This document shows, piece after piece, positions 23,462 to 35,219 of a stretch of DNA of 64,000 nt. Where the stretch lies: positions 131,803,601 to 131,867,600 of the forward strand of contig NC_072894.1 of NCBI RefSeq assembly GCF_027943255.1. The letters are read 5' to 3'. The position numbers were made by a program, and so were the translations under genes. A model generated the notes under the pieces. That model was not told the origin of the DNA and ran no database searches. It saw only the letters and a program-made list of their open reading frames with translations. This DNA is from Anastrepha obliqua. Its lineage: Eukaryota > Arthropoda > Insecta > Diptera > Tephritidae. Position 1 is the stretch's first letter, and each line of letters opens with the position of its first letter.

Positions 23462-24382
23462 TAAAGGGTGGTTAAGTTTCAAGGGCCCATGTTGATTTTG
23501 AATAAATTACATTTTTTTTAGGAAATTATTACCATTTCTCTTTATTATGATAAAAATGGTATGGAACAAAATATCGGCCAAATAGCCACCGCGGCCTCGG
23601 CGGCACACCTCCATCCGATGGTCCAAATTTTCGATGACGCTGAGGCATAATTGAGGTTCTATGCTGTTAATGTGCCGAATTATCTCATCCATTAGCTCTT
23701 GAATTGTTGCTGGCTTATCGACGTTCACCTTTTCTTCCAAATAACCCCAAAGAAAGAAGTCCAGTAGTGTCCAATCACATGATCTTGGTGGCCAATTGAC
23801 ATCGCCGCGACGTGAGATTACTCGGCCATCAAATTTTTCGCGCAAAAGAGCCATTGTTTCGTTAGCTGTGTGACAAGTGGTGACAAGTCCTGTTGAAACC
23901 ATATATCGTCCACACCCAAATCTTCCAATTTGGGCCATAAAAAGTTAGTTATCATTTCACGATAGCGAACACTATTCACAGTAACTTCCTGACCGGCCTC
24001 ATTTTCGAAAAAATACGGCCCAATGATGTCGCCGGCCCATAAACCGCACCAAACAGTCACTCTTTGTGGGTGCATTGGTTTTTCGGCAATCACTCTTGGA
24101 TTATTATTCGCCCAAATGCGCCAATTCTGCTTATTGACGAATCCACTGAGGTGAAAATATGCCTCATCACTGAAATCACGAAGTGCGCGATATGCATTTT
24201 GATTTGAACGCCCATTTTCATAATAAACCTGAATAACTTTAACGCGTTGTTCGATTGTGTATCTTTCCATGATTCAAATTGAGTTAGTCTGAAATTGAAA
24301 AATGTGAAATAAAATGCAGAAAAAACATAGTTCAGGTGTGGTTTACATTCAACATCGGCTCTTAAAATTTAACTACCTTTTA
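23462..24382 (-). mobile_element. D,D41D mariner, internally deleted copy 2
   Basis: Terminal repeats: AAGGGTGGTTAAGTTTC at 23464 after TA, and AAATTTAACTACCTT ending near 24379 (one base away from a perfect TA site). Length is about 0.92 kb against 1.25 kb for the full copy at 43733-44989. It shares with copy 1 the exact join ALRDF-SDEA that removes the DNA-binding domain, but keeps the region between the second and third catalytic residues. Confidence 0.92.
23507..24270 (-). pseudogene. Deleted D,D41D transposase with one frameshift
   Basis: The first frame (150 codons from ATG at 24268-24270) has MERYTIEQRVKVIQVYYENG, ALRDF joined to SDEAYFHLSGFVNK (first Asp), MHPQRVTVWCGLWAGDIIGP, and WFQQD (second Asp). 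A short duplication around CTTGTCACCACTTGTCAC shifts the frame; the second frame continues TTCHTANETMALLREKFDGR, VISRRGDVNWPPRSCD, WTLLDFFLWGYLEEKV (third Asp). Counting across the shift, 41 residues separate the second and third Asp. The catalytic triad is preserved but the helix-turn-helix is not, so the product could not bind the terminal repeats normally. Confidence 0.9.
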
Positions 24383-24843
24383 TAAAGCCGACAACGAAAG
24401 TTCCTACATCCAGCATTTTAGTGAATCGCGCTGAAGATTATCCAACATATTTCAATTAAGGGATTGCGCCAATGTATCAGTTTTTTAAGATACCGTTAAA
24501 AACGGGTTACCTACTGAATTGAATCCAGCTAATCTTTTAGTTCAACCCGTATGGAATATAATTGAAATTGGTTTTGTTGTTGTAACAGTTATTGGACGGT
24601 TATACATCAGGTGGTTTGGGTAACGTACAAAGCCACTATAGTAGTTTAAGTGAAGAAAGTAGAAATGAAGTAGTTTATTACTCTTTGTTCTTATTTTGTT
24701 CCAAAAAAATTAAAAAGAAGAGAAAATTTGAGGGAATGAAGGTAAATTTTATTATGGAGGAAAAGTGCAAATTTTTTCTGTAGAAAACTTTTGTTTTGCA
24801 GATATGCAGAATAGACAGCAAATACTATACAGCAGACCAACAG
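24383..24843. other. no gene recognised
   Basis: AT-rich spacer. A 63-codon frame at 24592-24783 is lysine-rich and has no known motif. Confidence 0.5.
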
Positions 24844-24855
24844 CAGCTTATTATA

Positions 24856-25162
24856 CATATATAATTGGCGCGTACACCCTTTTTGGGTGTTTGGCCGAGC
24901 TCCTCCTCCTATTTGTGGTGTGCGTCTTGATGTTGTTCCTCAAATGGAAGGACCTACAGTTTCAAGCCGACTCCGAACGGCAGATATTTTTTATGAGGAG
25001 CTTTTTCATGGCGGAAATACACTCGGAGGTTTGCCATTGCCTGCCGAGGGGCGACCGCTATTAGAAAAACTTTTTCTTAATTTTTTGATTTTTCACCGAG
25101 ATTTGAACCGACGTTCACTTTCTGAATTCCGAATGGTAATCACGCACCAACCCATTCGGCCA
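24856..25162 (-). mobile_element. tRNA-derived SINE, full-length copy with 12-bp target duplication
   Basis: CAGCTTATTATA is repeated at 24844-24855 and 25163-25174. Read on the minus strand, the element has a tRNA-like head (CCGAATGGGTTGGTGCG A-box region near 25145-25160; B-box-like GGTTCAAATCTCGGTG near 25097-25112), then CTAATAGCGGTCGCCCC, GGCAATGGCAAACCTCCGAG, TTTCCGCCATGAAAAAGCTC, a middle part ending GGAGGAGGAGCTCGGCCAAA, and the tail GTGTACGCGCCAATTATATA. Length is about 307 bp. It would be transcribed by RNA polymerase III and moved by a LINE reverse transcriptase (known for tRNA SINEs). Open frames of 97-99 codons on the plus strand are antisense chance. Confidence 0.9.
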
Positions 25163-25714
25163 CAGCTTATTATAGTTTAGATAAATAATAAAATCCTATA
25201 TAAGTTTAAAAAATTACGAGGAGAATAAGTAAATCAAAGATGCTTAAATTACGTCAAATTGCTTCTTGTCAAATTTCTTAAAAAATTTCATGATTTCGTT
25301 ATTGACGCAGCAAGGCTTTTACAACAACACTTTAATTATATCATTCAGAGCGTCAAAAAAGGCTACACAAAAGGTTGCTCGCTAATAAAATGAACCATCC
25401 CACCGAGCAAGGTCTGCCAAGGAAATCATAGAGATAAGCATAGCTATTATTTTTTATAAAATATATTTTTTAAATTTTGGCCGTTTTTGTTTTTATAATT
25501 GCGAAAACTGCTACTAAATTCTTTCGAATACATTTTTTCTAATTTTTTATAGATATACATATTTTAACTGCCAAAGCAGAAATATTGAATTATTCTGAAA
25601 TTTTTTTTATTTTAACTTTTTAGTAACTTTTAAAGGAGAAATACTAAATTTTTATGCATAAAATAAGTTTTTAAAACTAGAATATTAAAGTCCGGAAATT
25701 AATATTATTTATTA

Positions 25715-26258
25715 TCTTATATATAAAATAAAGTCAACTTTTTGTGTGTGTTCGCTAACCGGCCATGACTTTGCACCGAATTAAACCAAACTTATACACA
25801 TTGTTAAGTAAGTATTGAAGATGGTTTACGTATAGTTTGGATGCCTATTGGTGGATAGGGCTCGAGATATAGGTCAAAACGTGGACCCGGGTAACCTTCG
25901 GATGTGTATGTATAATATGGGTATCAAATGGAAGCTGTTGGTGAATGCTTTAGTTCAGAGTATTTTTCATGCCGCTCCGTGACTAGGGTCTCGAGATAGA
26001 GACCAAAACGTGGAGCCTAGAATGTGTTTGTACAATATGGATATCAAATCGAAGCTGTTGGTGAATGCTTTAGTACAGAGTATTTTTCATGCCGCTCCGT
26101 GACTAGGGTCTCGAGATAGAGACCAAAACGTGGTATTGAATAAAGAAATAAATAATATGAGAATAAAGAAATAAATAATATGAAAACCATATCTTTTTTG
26201 TTCTAAACCATATCTATTCTATTTTGGTGTGCCCAGCGAAGCGGGCCGGGTTTGCTAG
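25715..26258 (+). mobile_element. Non-autonomous Helitron
   Basis: Starts TCTTATATATAAAATAAAG at 25715 after an A and ends GGGTTTGCTAG at 26258 before a T: 5' TC, 3' CTRR and insertion between A and T are Helitron hallmarks. Just before the end, GCCCAGCGAAGCGGGC (26231-26246) folds into a short hairpin with a bulge. There is no terminal inverted repeat and no target duplication. Inside are two copies of a 120-bp unit plus a decayed third, and no protein-coding capacity. A full element supplying Rep/helicase is not in this window. Confidence 0.85.
25902..26141 (+). repeat. Two tandem 120-bp units inside the Helitron
   Basis: Unit 1 (25902-26021) and unit 2 (26022-26141) share AAGCTGTTGGTGAATGC, CATGCCGCTCCGTGACTAGG and TCGAGATAGAGACCAAAACG almost without change, at a constant offset of 120 bases. 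A degenerate earlier copy (CTCGAGATATAGGTCAAAACG) is at 25861-25881. Confidence 0.9.
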
Positions 26259-26860
26259 TTTATTATAAATTAATTTGATTGTGAAAGCAAAAATATTGAA
26301 TAGTTTGAGTAATATACTTATTCTTAATTTTTCATAAGTTATAATAATTGCAATAACGAGAATGCCCATTTATTGAGAATAAAATATGTTTTTATTACTT
26401 TTAAAAAATTACATTTAAAGTCAAAGCAAAAAAAAAAAGTTTTTTTGAAGAAAAAGATATTTTATTTTTTTATAATTTGCATTGAGGTCAAAACAAATAT
26501 TGAACATTTTGATTAATTCTTTTTATAACTTATAACAATTACAAAAACGGGAATGGTCAACTATTGTGAAACATTTTTTTTATTAGTTTTAAAAAATTAC
26601 ATTTAGAGTCATTTTATTATTATTTGTAAAAAATGAATTATCAAAGCAAAAATTTTGGATTATTTTGAATATTTCTTTACATTTTTATAAATTTTATTAA
26701 TTGTTAGAACAGAAATATTGAATTATTTCCAATAATTAAATTTTTTAAATTTTTTATAATTTGAATTAAGGCCAAAGCAAATATTGAATATTTTGTATAC
26801 CTTTTTTCAATTTTATTTTTTATAATCTATAAAAATTGCTAATGTCCAATTTAGAATGGC

Positions 26861-28635
26861 ATAGCATGTGCCTGGAAAATTTTCCAATTTTTTCTCAATC
26901 TTTTCTCTTTTCTTCTCCCCATTTTCTTTCATCCACCTTTTGCGCATTTACTTATTTTGTTTTTTGTAATTTGTTTTCAGTAAACACATTTTAAAAAGCT
27001 GTTTGACACACCCAGAAAACGCTTTTGTAAAATAACGCAGAAAATCTAAATCTACGATAGTCATTTATATTCAAGTATTTTTCAAACATTTAACGTCAAG
27101 TGGCAGCGACTAACGAATTGGTATTCGCTGTTCCTAACATCAAGATTACCCGCCTGTAAGCAAAATGCAAAATATACTTGTGCATGTGTATGTGTGCCCA
27201 CCCAGACACTATTCAAAACGTAATTTTACTTTCCAAAGCAGACCAGTCCTGCTCATTTCTTGTGTTGCTTATCTCCGCAAGCTCATCGGTCAAGAAAAGC
27301 AATCACTTGAGGTTCCCAATGTTGTTGTTATATTTTTGTACTTATGAATTTTTTCTGCGCCTTGCTATCACTTCACTGCGCCTTGACAAGTCAACTTGAC
27401 TTTGACTGTGAAGTTAGGCGTTAGACGCTCCTCGCTGCCATGCGTTTAAGTTGGAATGACCTCATTAATTTTCAATCTGACCGCTGTGATTTCGTTGTAA
27501 AAAATTCCCTACACCATTGTCACGCCTACATGACCACTCGCTCAATCACCACATCCACACCCACGCTTGCTCGATAGTTGCTGTTAGTTATTTATATTTA
27601 CGATGGTGTACAGCCACTGCAGGACGTGCAAAATTTGAGGGACAGCAACAAAAACCAGTAAACAGGATGCGTCTCCTGCAAGTTACTCACTCGGCCATCG
27701 TGGTATTCAATGATGAATTGTTTGTCAGTTCCGTGGCAGTCCATCTCATTTTGCCGCAGTGGAAGTTGTTGCAATTGTTGTTTTTGCTTTTGTTAAATTG
27801 TTGTGTATAGCCATGTTGTGCTGTGGTAGAAATTTGCGTACAATTTTTCCATATCTAAGATTTATGATGATAAATGAGTTGCAATTGTGAAATGCCATGC
27901 GGCAGCCAGCAATTGCTCATTACTCATACCACGCGGTGGCCATTGGAATGTCGCTTCAAGCTCAACTGATTGCAAATACTTGCCTTAGGTATGCGAGTTG
28001 TTTGCGCGAGTGCGAGTGTGCGTGTGCGAGTGCAGCACAGCGAAAGGGACGAAATGTATTCGTGCTGTCGCTTAAGTTCACCAACCGGCGGCTCTAATTG
28101 GATTTGACGGATGCTGCGGCATCTTCATGCTCGGTTATTTATTTACTACTGCTGCTGCCACACTTCTACTGGCCTTCTTGGGCTCCCTGGCATTATTCTG
28201 ACAGTCATACACAGGAAAGCTCAACCAGCGTAGGCGCCACGGCTACATTAGAAGATTGAGTGGCCGTTAACGGAAATCATTTGCCAACAAATTGGTTTTT
28301 CTTGAAATATTTAATAATTTGGCAATTTTATGATTACTTCAGTGATTTATTGATTCAAGTAGGCGATATTAAGCTATTTAGTATGAAACAGCGAAAATTT
28401 GGGAAAGTGAATTAGGAAGTAAGTAATAAAATGTTCACGAAAGTTGATTGGATTTCATTGTGCTTTAAAAAGAGGGACTTTCGAAAACTGAAAAGTGCGT
28501 TATTATTCAGAATTATTCCATTTGGTACTCTATTCATATTAAGAGGCGTTTCACAAAAGCACTAAGTATTCCTGTGGTGCGCAGATCATGAAATTGAATT
28601 GACTATTTACCTCTTCAGGCTAGGAAGCATTCCAT
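26861..28635. other. no gene recognised; element-poor
   Basis: Less AT-rich than its surroundings from about 27100 to 28260, with no recognised transposon. Open frames of 60-97 codons lack motifs. A GCGAGTG/GTGCGAGTG simple repeat lies near 28007-28033. It could be conserved non-coding DNA; comparison with a related species would show this. Confidence 0.45.
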
Positions 28636-29170
28636 GTGAGAACAAATAAACTGAAACTAACACATTTGACAGGTTTTCTGACACAGAGGATAATTAAAAC
28701 CAGACTAGTGAAGCAATGCACTACTCCACTGAATAGAGTTTGCAACCAAAACTTGGCAGTCTTAATTTGGAATCTTAGACATCAAAATATTCCCACTAAT
28801 GAGACTGCCGATGAGTTAGCCATAGAAGCGAGGAAAACATGCAAGCTCCAAAATGGGTTTTAAAATAAAAGCATTTATATCCACTGTTCTTTGACGTCCG
28901 CTCATTGATGGCGAACAGTTCCAGATTGCAGATCCAGCAAAGTCATACGGCTTGAGTACAAACTTACTATTTTATTTTGCAAGCGAAGTGCAGGACTGAC
29001 ACCACCCGTTCTCACTGAGTATTGGCTTAATACTACCTATATTAGAAGACTGGGTCTAGTCTGCAATCCCCACAGCAGTAGCTGTGATGATGAGCTGAAA
29101 ATGAACCAGGCGATATTGAACAGGATCTTGAGAAGACGTTTAGCTTCCCTTTACTTAACTTTTTCACCTT
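28636..29170 (+). pseudogene. RNase H end of a non-LTR retrotransposon
   Basis: AVLIWNLRHQNIPTNETADE followed by LAIEARKTCK matches the final RNase H motif of LINE proteins (..L.WVPGH.....N..ADELA). Further on, after stops, LGLVCNPHSSSCDDE fits the region around the C-terminal CxxC/H knuckle, and NRILRRRLASL the end. The reverse transcriptase is missing. It is decayed and its clade cannot be assigned. Confidence 0.6.
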
Positions 29171-32021
29171 AATAGTATCATTCGACAGGCTTAATAACCT
29201 TAAAGACATGTTGAGTTCCCTTGCTAATTTTCACCAAAAGTATTTTTGAAACTAATGGGGTAGTACTGAACTCAACTGTGACGGAGCTCTGAAAGACCAG
29301 TCCAGACTATCGCTTGACTTATACTCACTAATGAGGCGCACATTTGGCATTAAAAATCTATTGCTGCATAAGTTGCAAATGCCAGAGGGCCAAGCGAATT
29401 TTTGTATCTCTACCGAAATCGCCGTCGATGAATTCGCTAACTAAGAAAGTTGGAATACGATTATTTTAAACGTTCTTACGACAATCGATTCTGTGTTACC
29501 GGAACCACCCGTACTTATGCCCGGCCAGGGACTGTCACTCCGCCCAACAAATTTTGGATTGATTTAAGTACCTTTAGTGCGAAAGAATTTTTCAGAATAA
29601 CAATAATTTAGTTTTTACCTAAACTCCGCTACTGAAGATCCCTTGAAGACTATAACGTCGCAATATCACCATTCCTCTAAATTTGCTCAACTGATGTATA
29701 ATCATCTTAGCCAGAGCCCCTCAGCACGGCACAGGAACTGTCAGAACTAGCCAGCCGCGAAGATCACTGACAGAATTTTGCGTATTAGAAAGTTTTTTCT
29801 ATTCATCTATGCTTCATGTGAGTCCACTGTGACTCCTGTGGAGAGTAAAAAAAACACTGCCTTCTTTCTAACTTATTTTACACGAACGAAACTGAAAACT
29901 CAATAACTTCCTCAAAATATATAAAGTTTTGATAAAAAAAAATGAAATTATGGAAAAGCACAATTGCTTTCTGGAGAAAAAGGTTTCACTTATAACTTTA
30001 AATTCTGCAATTTTTATTCAAAATTTTCCACCAGTAATATGTAGCTACACCATCTCTACTTGTGTGTTCAAGAGATCGCTAAAAACTTTACAAACTACTT
30101 AAAAGTTACAGTTTTCCTTGGTTTTCAAAATTTTTTGGTAAACTGAGAAAACCACAAATGTGGTAAATAAACGTTTTTTCAACAGAGAAGTTCTCGGAAA
30201 TATTTTTTTTTTTTATTTTTGTTAGTTTGCGTGAAAAGTTTAAAGCACAAAAGCAGACTACGCATAAATTAACATTTAAAGCGGATTTTATGGTTTCTGC
30301 CAATATTTCTCTTTCATCTATGAGTACCACAAAAACCACCACCACAAGGCCCCCAACACCCGCATCGTTAGCAGTCACTTGTTGAACAATTACAATTAAT
30401 ATGCTTGTCTTTTTCAATGCTCTGATAATAAAACTTTCACTACATAAATCCTACCAACGACATGTCCGTAAAAACTTTTACTTCAAAAAAGGTCTAAAAA
30501 AAAGAATCGGAAATAAAATATTGAATAATAAAGAGAAATAAAATAAGCGCTTTGTCTGCCTTTAAAAGTTTTTCAATATTATGACAGCTGCTTATGCCAC
30601 TTTCAGCGCTATGGCCACACTCTCAAAATATCACCTGCGCCGCTTGCCGGCCTGCAAGCACACGAACTTACGTACATGAATGAGTACCAGCGTAAGTAAA
30701 TGAGGGAGTGTGGGAGTGTGTCGGATACCCCCAGTCGGCAAACGAGTGAGCAGAGTAGACCTTTCTTTTTACTTTTGAAAGCAAAAGGCATTACACGCTC
30801 GATTCGTTGTTTAGAGTATATGGAGTGCTCCGAGTATCAAGGAATTTTGTTGCAGTCCTTCCTTTAGAAGGGCTTTTACCTCGATTTCGACTATAGACCG
30901 TCTAAGCAGAATTTGAGATAGGGTCTACTAAAATGATATTTCAAACCAAGATCTTTTAGAAGGTCTGCCAATGACAGCCCTCCAGACCGATATCCTTCGA
31001 ATTTATTTCTACTACTTTCTTTAAGCATATCAACCATATTTGTTCTTAGACTCCACTTTAGAGCTTTTATTTCAGCAAAATGCTAAAGATTTGAATCACT
31101 GTTCTCATATAGACCTAACTCTCCGTAGGGTTCCTTTTTTGAAACCTTCGGTTGGGCACTCGGGTCTGGACTTTTTTCGCCCCTATGGAGGATCCTTTTT
31201 AAAAGAATATATCCATAAATCGATAGAAAATTTAATTTCAGGTTGATGCTTGCAAACTCAAGTCGTTAGATATAATAAAAAGATATGTTACATTTACGTC
31301 CAAAGTGGAAAAACTCTGGTCAGTAAAGTCTTGCCAGACACGGGTACCCAACGGAGGTTAAATAGATTTAAATTTTTTTTTTCGAAGTAACTTCATCTGA
31401 CTAGTATAACAGAAATTTATATATTTAGAATATGAGAAAAAAATAAATTCGCCAACTTCACTGATTAATTAAAAAAAATGCCGTCGAATTCGGTTCTTCC
31501 AGTGCAGAGATAAGTGAGTTCAAACAAACAAATATTTAGATGGATCATTTTTTTTAAAATAGTATTGTTACGCATAACTCTTACACTCCCTTTACCATCC
31601 ACATCCAATTCTTCTTCAATATACAGAAAAAATGGTCCTATATTTCTTATTCTCACCGCACAAATTTAACTATCACCAGACACGCACTGATTTTGTTTCC
31701 CTCTTTTTCGGTTTCACCTCCAAAAACAAACCTGAAGGTATTTCTAAAAATGCGCTTATTTTTCTCGATTTCTACTTTCGTTTACGCGGAAGCAACATCT
31801 TTCACATATCAGTACCATTCAGAGATATTCTAATGAAGCTTTCAAAGCGAAGCTCTTACTTAAAAAAGTCGTGCCTTCAAATTCCCAACTGGGTTAGAGC
31901 AAATGCACATACTTTTAATAACAGTTGACTTTGGAAACTTTTGCTCAAATATTGAATATTGAAGTTTTAACTTAACTTCAGCTTCTCGTCCTCCGTCATG
32001 CACTGCTCTGCTCCTGCTTCT
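29171..32021. other. no gene recognised
   Basis: AT-rich DNA. The block around 29480-29545 (GC-rich, TTACCGGAACCACCCG) stands out in composition and may belong to a retrotransposon 5' region, but I cannot place it. Confidence 0.45.
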
Positions 32022-32029
32022 TATAAAAG
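32022..32029 (+). promoter_or_regulatory. Candidate TATA box
   Basis: TATAAAAG within a GC-richer context, about 105 bp upstream of an ATG that is followed closely by a consensus splice donor. A good TATA match occurs by chance in AT-rich DNA; only the combination makes it worth noting. Confidence 0.2.
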
Positions 32030-32126
32030 TGAACGAGAAACGTGACACGTATTGTTGCCTCTGTTGTTAACGTACAAGTAGCGGCATCCAGCGTCAAAAC
32101 TACGCACGACCAGCTTACAGGCCACT

Positions 32127-32154
32127 ATGTGCTGCACTTACAAAACTTGCGCAG
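32127..32154 (+). CDS. Candidate first coding exon (9 codons) before a splice donor
   Basis: ATG at 32127 opens MCCTYKTCA and reaches GCAG|GTGAGT at 32154/32155, a consensus fly 5' splice site followed by a T-rich intron start. A TATA box lies about 105 bp upstream. The Cys-rich start is not one I recognise. I did not find a matching second exon, so this may be chance. Confidence 0.15.
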
Positions 32155-32159
32155 GTGAG

Positions 32160-35100
32160 TTTTTTTTTTTTAATTTTTTATATTTGTATATCAGCTTGTG
32201 CGCTCTTAAGTAGTCCCCAAAATGACAGTCTTCAGTCACGTAAAATGTTAGAAGAAAATTAAATATAAATGCTTTGTCCATTTTGCAGCTAAAAATAGAG
32301 AAAAGTGCAACCAGTTGGCTTGAAGGAAAAAATATAAGAGAACCAATGCTGCTGCCGGTCCAGTTGGGGAAACAATCAATGACACGAGTGGCAAATGATA
32401 AAAGTGCTAATGGATAGAACGCCAAAGTAATTTCAATGCAATTTGTGCTAGATTTTTTTATTACTATTTTTTTATTTCAAAGAAATGTTTCCTTTGAAAA
32501 CTGAATTTAAAATAATTGGAGCTGGGTCACCTTCGTATTTAGATGCATATAAAAATATGCAAATTACAAAAAATGAAAAAAAAATTTAATAAGAATTACT
32601 TTGATGGGGTGGCTTCAAAAAAAGCGCTACATTTTTTTACAGCACGCAGCTACGCATACAGGGCGCCACGCATTCTAAAGGCGATTAAGGGAATGTACAA
32701 AAAATGCTTTTATTATATGGGATTTACTTTTTCTGTACAAGCAAATGGGGTATAGTAAATAAATACAATATGCCAACAACGGCCAGGAAACAATGAATTA
32801 AAAACCTTAACATTTTATCGAATTTAAAATATTCTTAACAGTTTTATTACATTGAAAGTAAAAAGTATCACAGGTGCCAAGTCAAAGAAGCTAAAGTGAA
32901 AAAAAGTATTTCCTTAACTAACTCTCGTTCGCCTTTCGTTACAGTTATAGCGAGAAATATTTACGAAAGTGGAAAAATTTAAATCAACACTACCTTTTGC
33001 CTAAATAGTAGGTATAATTAGCGTGAGCGCTAAGCACCGTAGGGACCAACAGCTAGCTTTGTTGGTTAACTAAGTCGCTTGGTACTGTTTAAGAAAAACT
33101 CTTGGCACACTTTTTCTTCGACCGGTACTCAAAACAACACCTAAAATAATAATAAAGGAACTATCCCGAGGACTGCGATGCCATGATTTCTGTCTAATAG
33201 AAAACGTTTGCCTTTCAGGTCTTTCTCATGTTCGGAAGGCAGAAATATTCACTGGGGTTTGCCTTTTGAAACTCAGCACAGGTGCATGGTTTAATTTCTT
33301 AAGTTACTGTAGGAGTATGAAAAGAAGGAAGCTTTGTTGAGCATCTCCCGTTAAAAAAAACGCAGCGATCGGCAGCAAATCCTTATGTTCAGGATCAGCT
33401 CAGTAGCGTTGAAATGCGTGCTACTGAATGATAATTTTAGTAGACAGTGCGAAAACTGGCAAAACTACGCATTGGAGATTTTTGTATTTAAAGGGCATTC
33501 GATTGCTTGTTACTACTGCCAAAGGCAGACCGCTGGAATGCGCTTTTGAGTTATATTAAAGCTGACTCGTTTGCACCAATATTCAATACCTCAAATTTCC
33601 ATTTTTTCAATATGGAATCTCTACTGAAAACACTCTACCTGCGTCATTTGCATGATGATTAGGCTTTTACGTGCTTTTGAGGCTTTTATGTTGCACTAAA
33701 TTTTACAAAACCTTTCCTCTAAAAATACCAGGATCATAACACTTCAAAACATTTTATCTGCATGGCTTTGCACTCCACAAACTGATACACAAAGTCATCA
33801 GAAACCCAATTTACTATTTATAGCAAATTATTTTACTTGCAGTGGGGCATGCAATTTCACACCTTTCATACATTTTTATACAGTTTCGCAACACTGGGAA
33901 TACAAGGAGACAAGTTCGATGTACTCTACGCACGTGCTGATCATAAATATAATTTCGAACACCTTTTTTGCACAACCCATTGGAGAATCCAAAATAGGAA
34001 CCGAAAATGTTATACTCAAATACTCACACACACAAAGTGGCAGCATTTAAAATTGAGCTTTGGAAACGCCCTGAGACCCTTTGTTGTTGCACAGTAATCG
34101 ACCGAGTGATATGGAGTTGTGCACAAGGCGGCGGCATAAACCTTTTGAAATAATGCACAAACAGCAAAAGGAAAACAAAAACAAAAACAAAAAGAACAAA
34201 AACCAATAGCAGGATGAACATTCATACGGCAAAGAGACCAACAGAGAACTGTCAAGGAAATACAATAAATGAAATTAATATTGTTGAGTGCGTGCCGATG
34301 AGCAGCTACTATTTAGAGTTGTTGTTGTTGCGCTTGTTCTTGTTATTGTAGGAATTGTTTCTATTGCTTTTATTGTTATTTAAGTTCTTGTCATCGATGC
34401 TTTGACGGTCACTTTGAAGAGGTGTTCAATTGTGGTCACCAGCACTCAGCAAAAACAAAAGCAACAGCAACGAGAACAACAAAAAGCTCAAGGCACAGCA
34501 ATGGCAATAGCAGCAGCGCCAACTAGAAAGGCAGGGTACGAGCAGCACTTAAAGAGCGGTCAGCAAAAAGCCATTTACGCCTTTTAAGCCGCAAGGGGCC
34601 AAACCACACGTATGGGTGTATGTATGTGTGCATGTGCGCTCGTACACTTTATATTTCCATACATATTTACGTATGCGTATATATCACTAACACATATACC
34701 TCAAACCATTTATCTATGCATGTGCGCTTGTATTTGAGGCAAATTTATTTACGCATATAAAAAAATGGTTCATGAAGCCTAAACCATAAATACCAAAATT
34801 TAGCAAAACAAAAAAAAACATGAAAACAAAGTATTTCCTATAAGTCACCATAAAGTGCGAACGTTGACAAAAGGTTTTACTACTCCACTTTGCACAATAA
34901 GTTTTATCATTTCAATGCGAAATGCGTACGAAGGCAATAAATTAACAACCCGTAATCCTTTGATTTGCTATTATTGCAACATCCTAATTTGGTAATGCGA
35001 TTGTGTGTAACATGAAACAATAAGGCGATTTCTTGCATACAACACATACATACGTATACTCACACATACTTGGATATGTTCACTCAAGCATGACGAATAA

Positions 35101-35219
35101 GGGAAGAAAACCATTTAGCAAATATTGGAAACTTTGCCTGTCTACTCAAAGTGCAGCTACTATAAATCGTCATCACTCAACTCTTTAAGTATTCATGCTC
35201 AGAAAAGTAGGATGTAAAA
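32160..35219. other. no gene recognised
   Basis: AT-rich with scattered simple repeats: AAAAC repeats near 34171-34203, GTT repeats near 34316-34330, and CAG/CAA-rich DNA at 34440-34530. A 61-codon frame at 34402-34587 is Gln-rich only because of the CAA/CAG repeat. Confidence 0.45.

Larger units (their letters stand above)
25490..26860. repeat. Diverged AT-rich repeat array interrupted by a Helitron
   Basis: The block AAAGCARAAATATTGAAT, or close variants, recurs at about 25572, 26284, 26488, 26641, 26706 and 26772. It is accompanied by recurring TAATTTTTTATAA, AACGRGAATG and TTTTAAAAAATTACATTTA blocks. Spacing is irregular, so the units have decayed or been deleted in part. Confidence 0.5.

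Noticed and set aside
24765..25180. Two plus-strand frames of 97-99 codons
   Set aside because: They lie across a full-length SINE on the opposite strand; similar frames at 36903-37091 arise from the same SINE sequence.
25902..26141. CRISPR-like repeat
   Set aside because: Only two long units without spacers, inside a Helitron in eukaryotic DNA.
29470..29560. GC-rich block as part of a retrotransposon
   Set aside because: It seems vaguely familiar, but I could not assign any motif, so it is not listed as a feature of its own.
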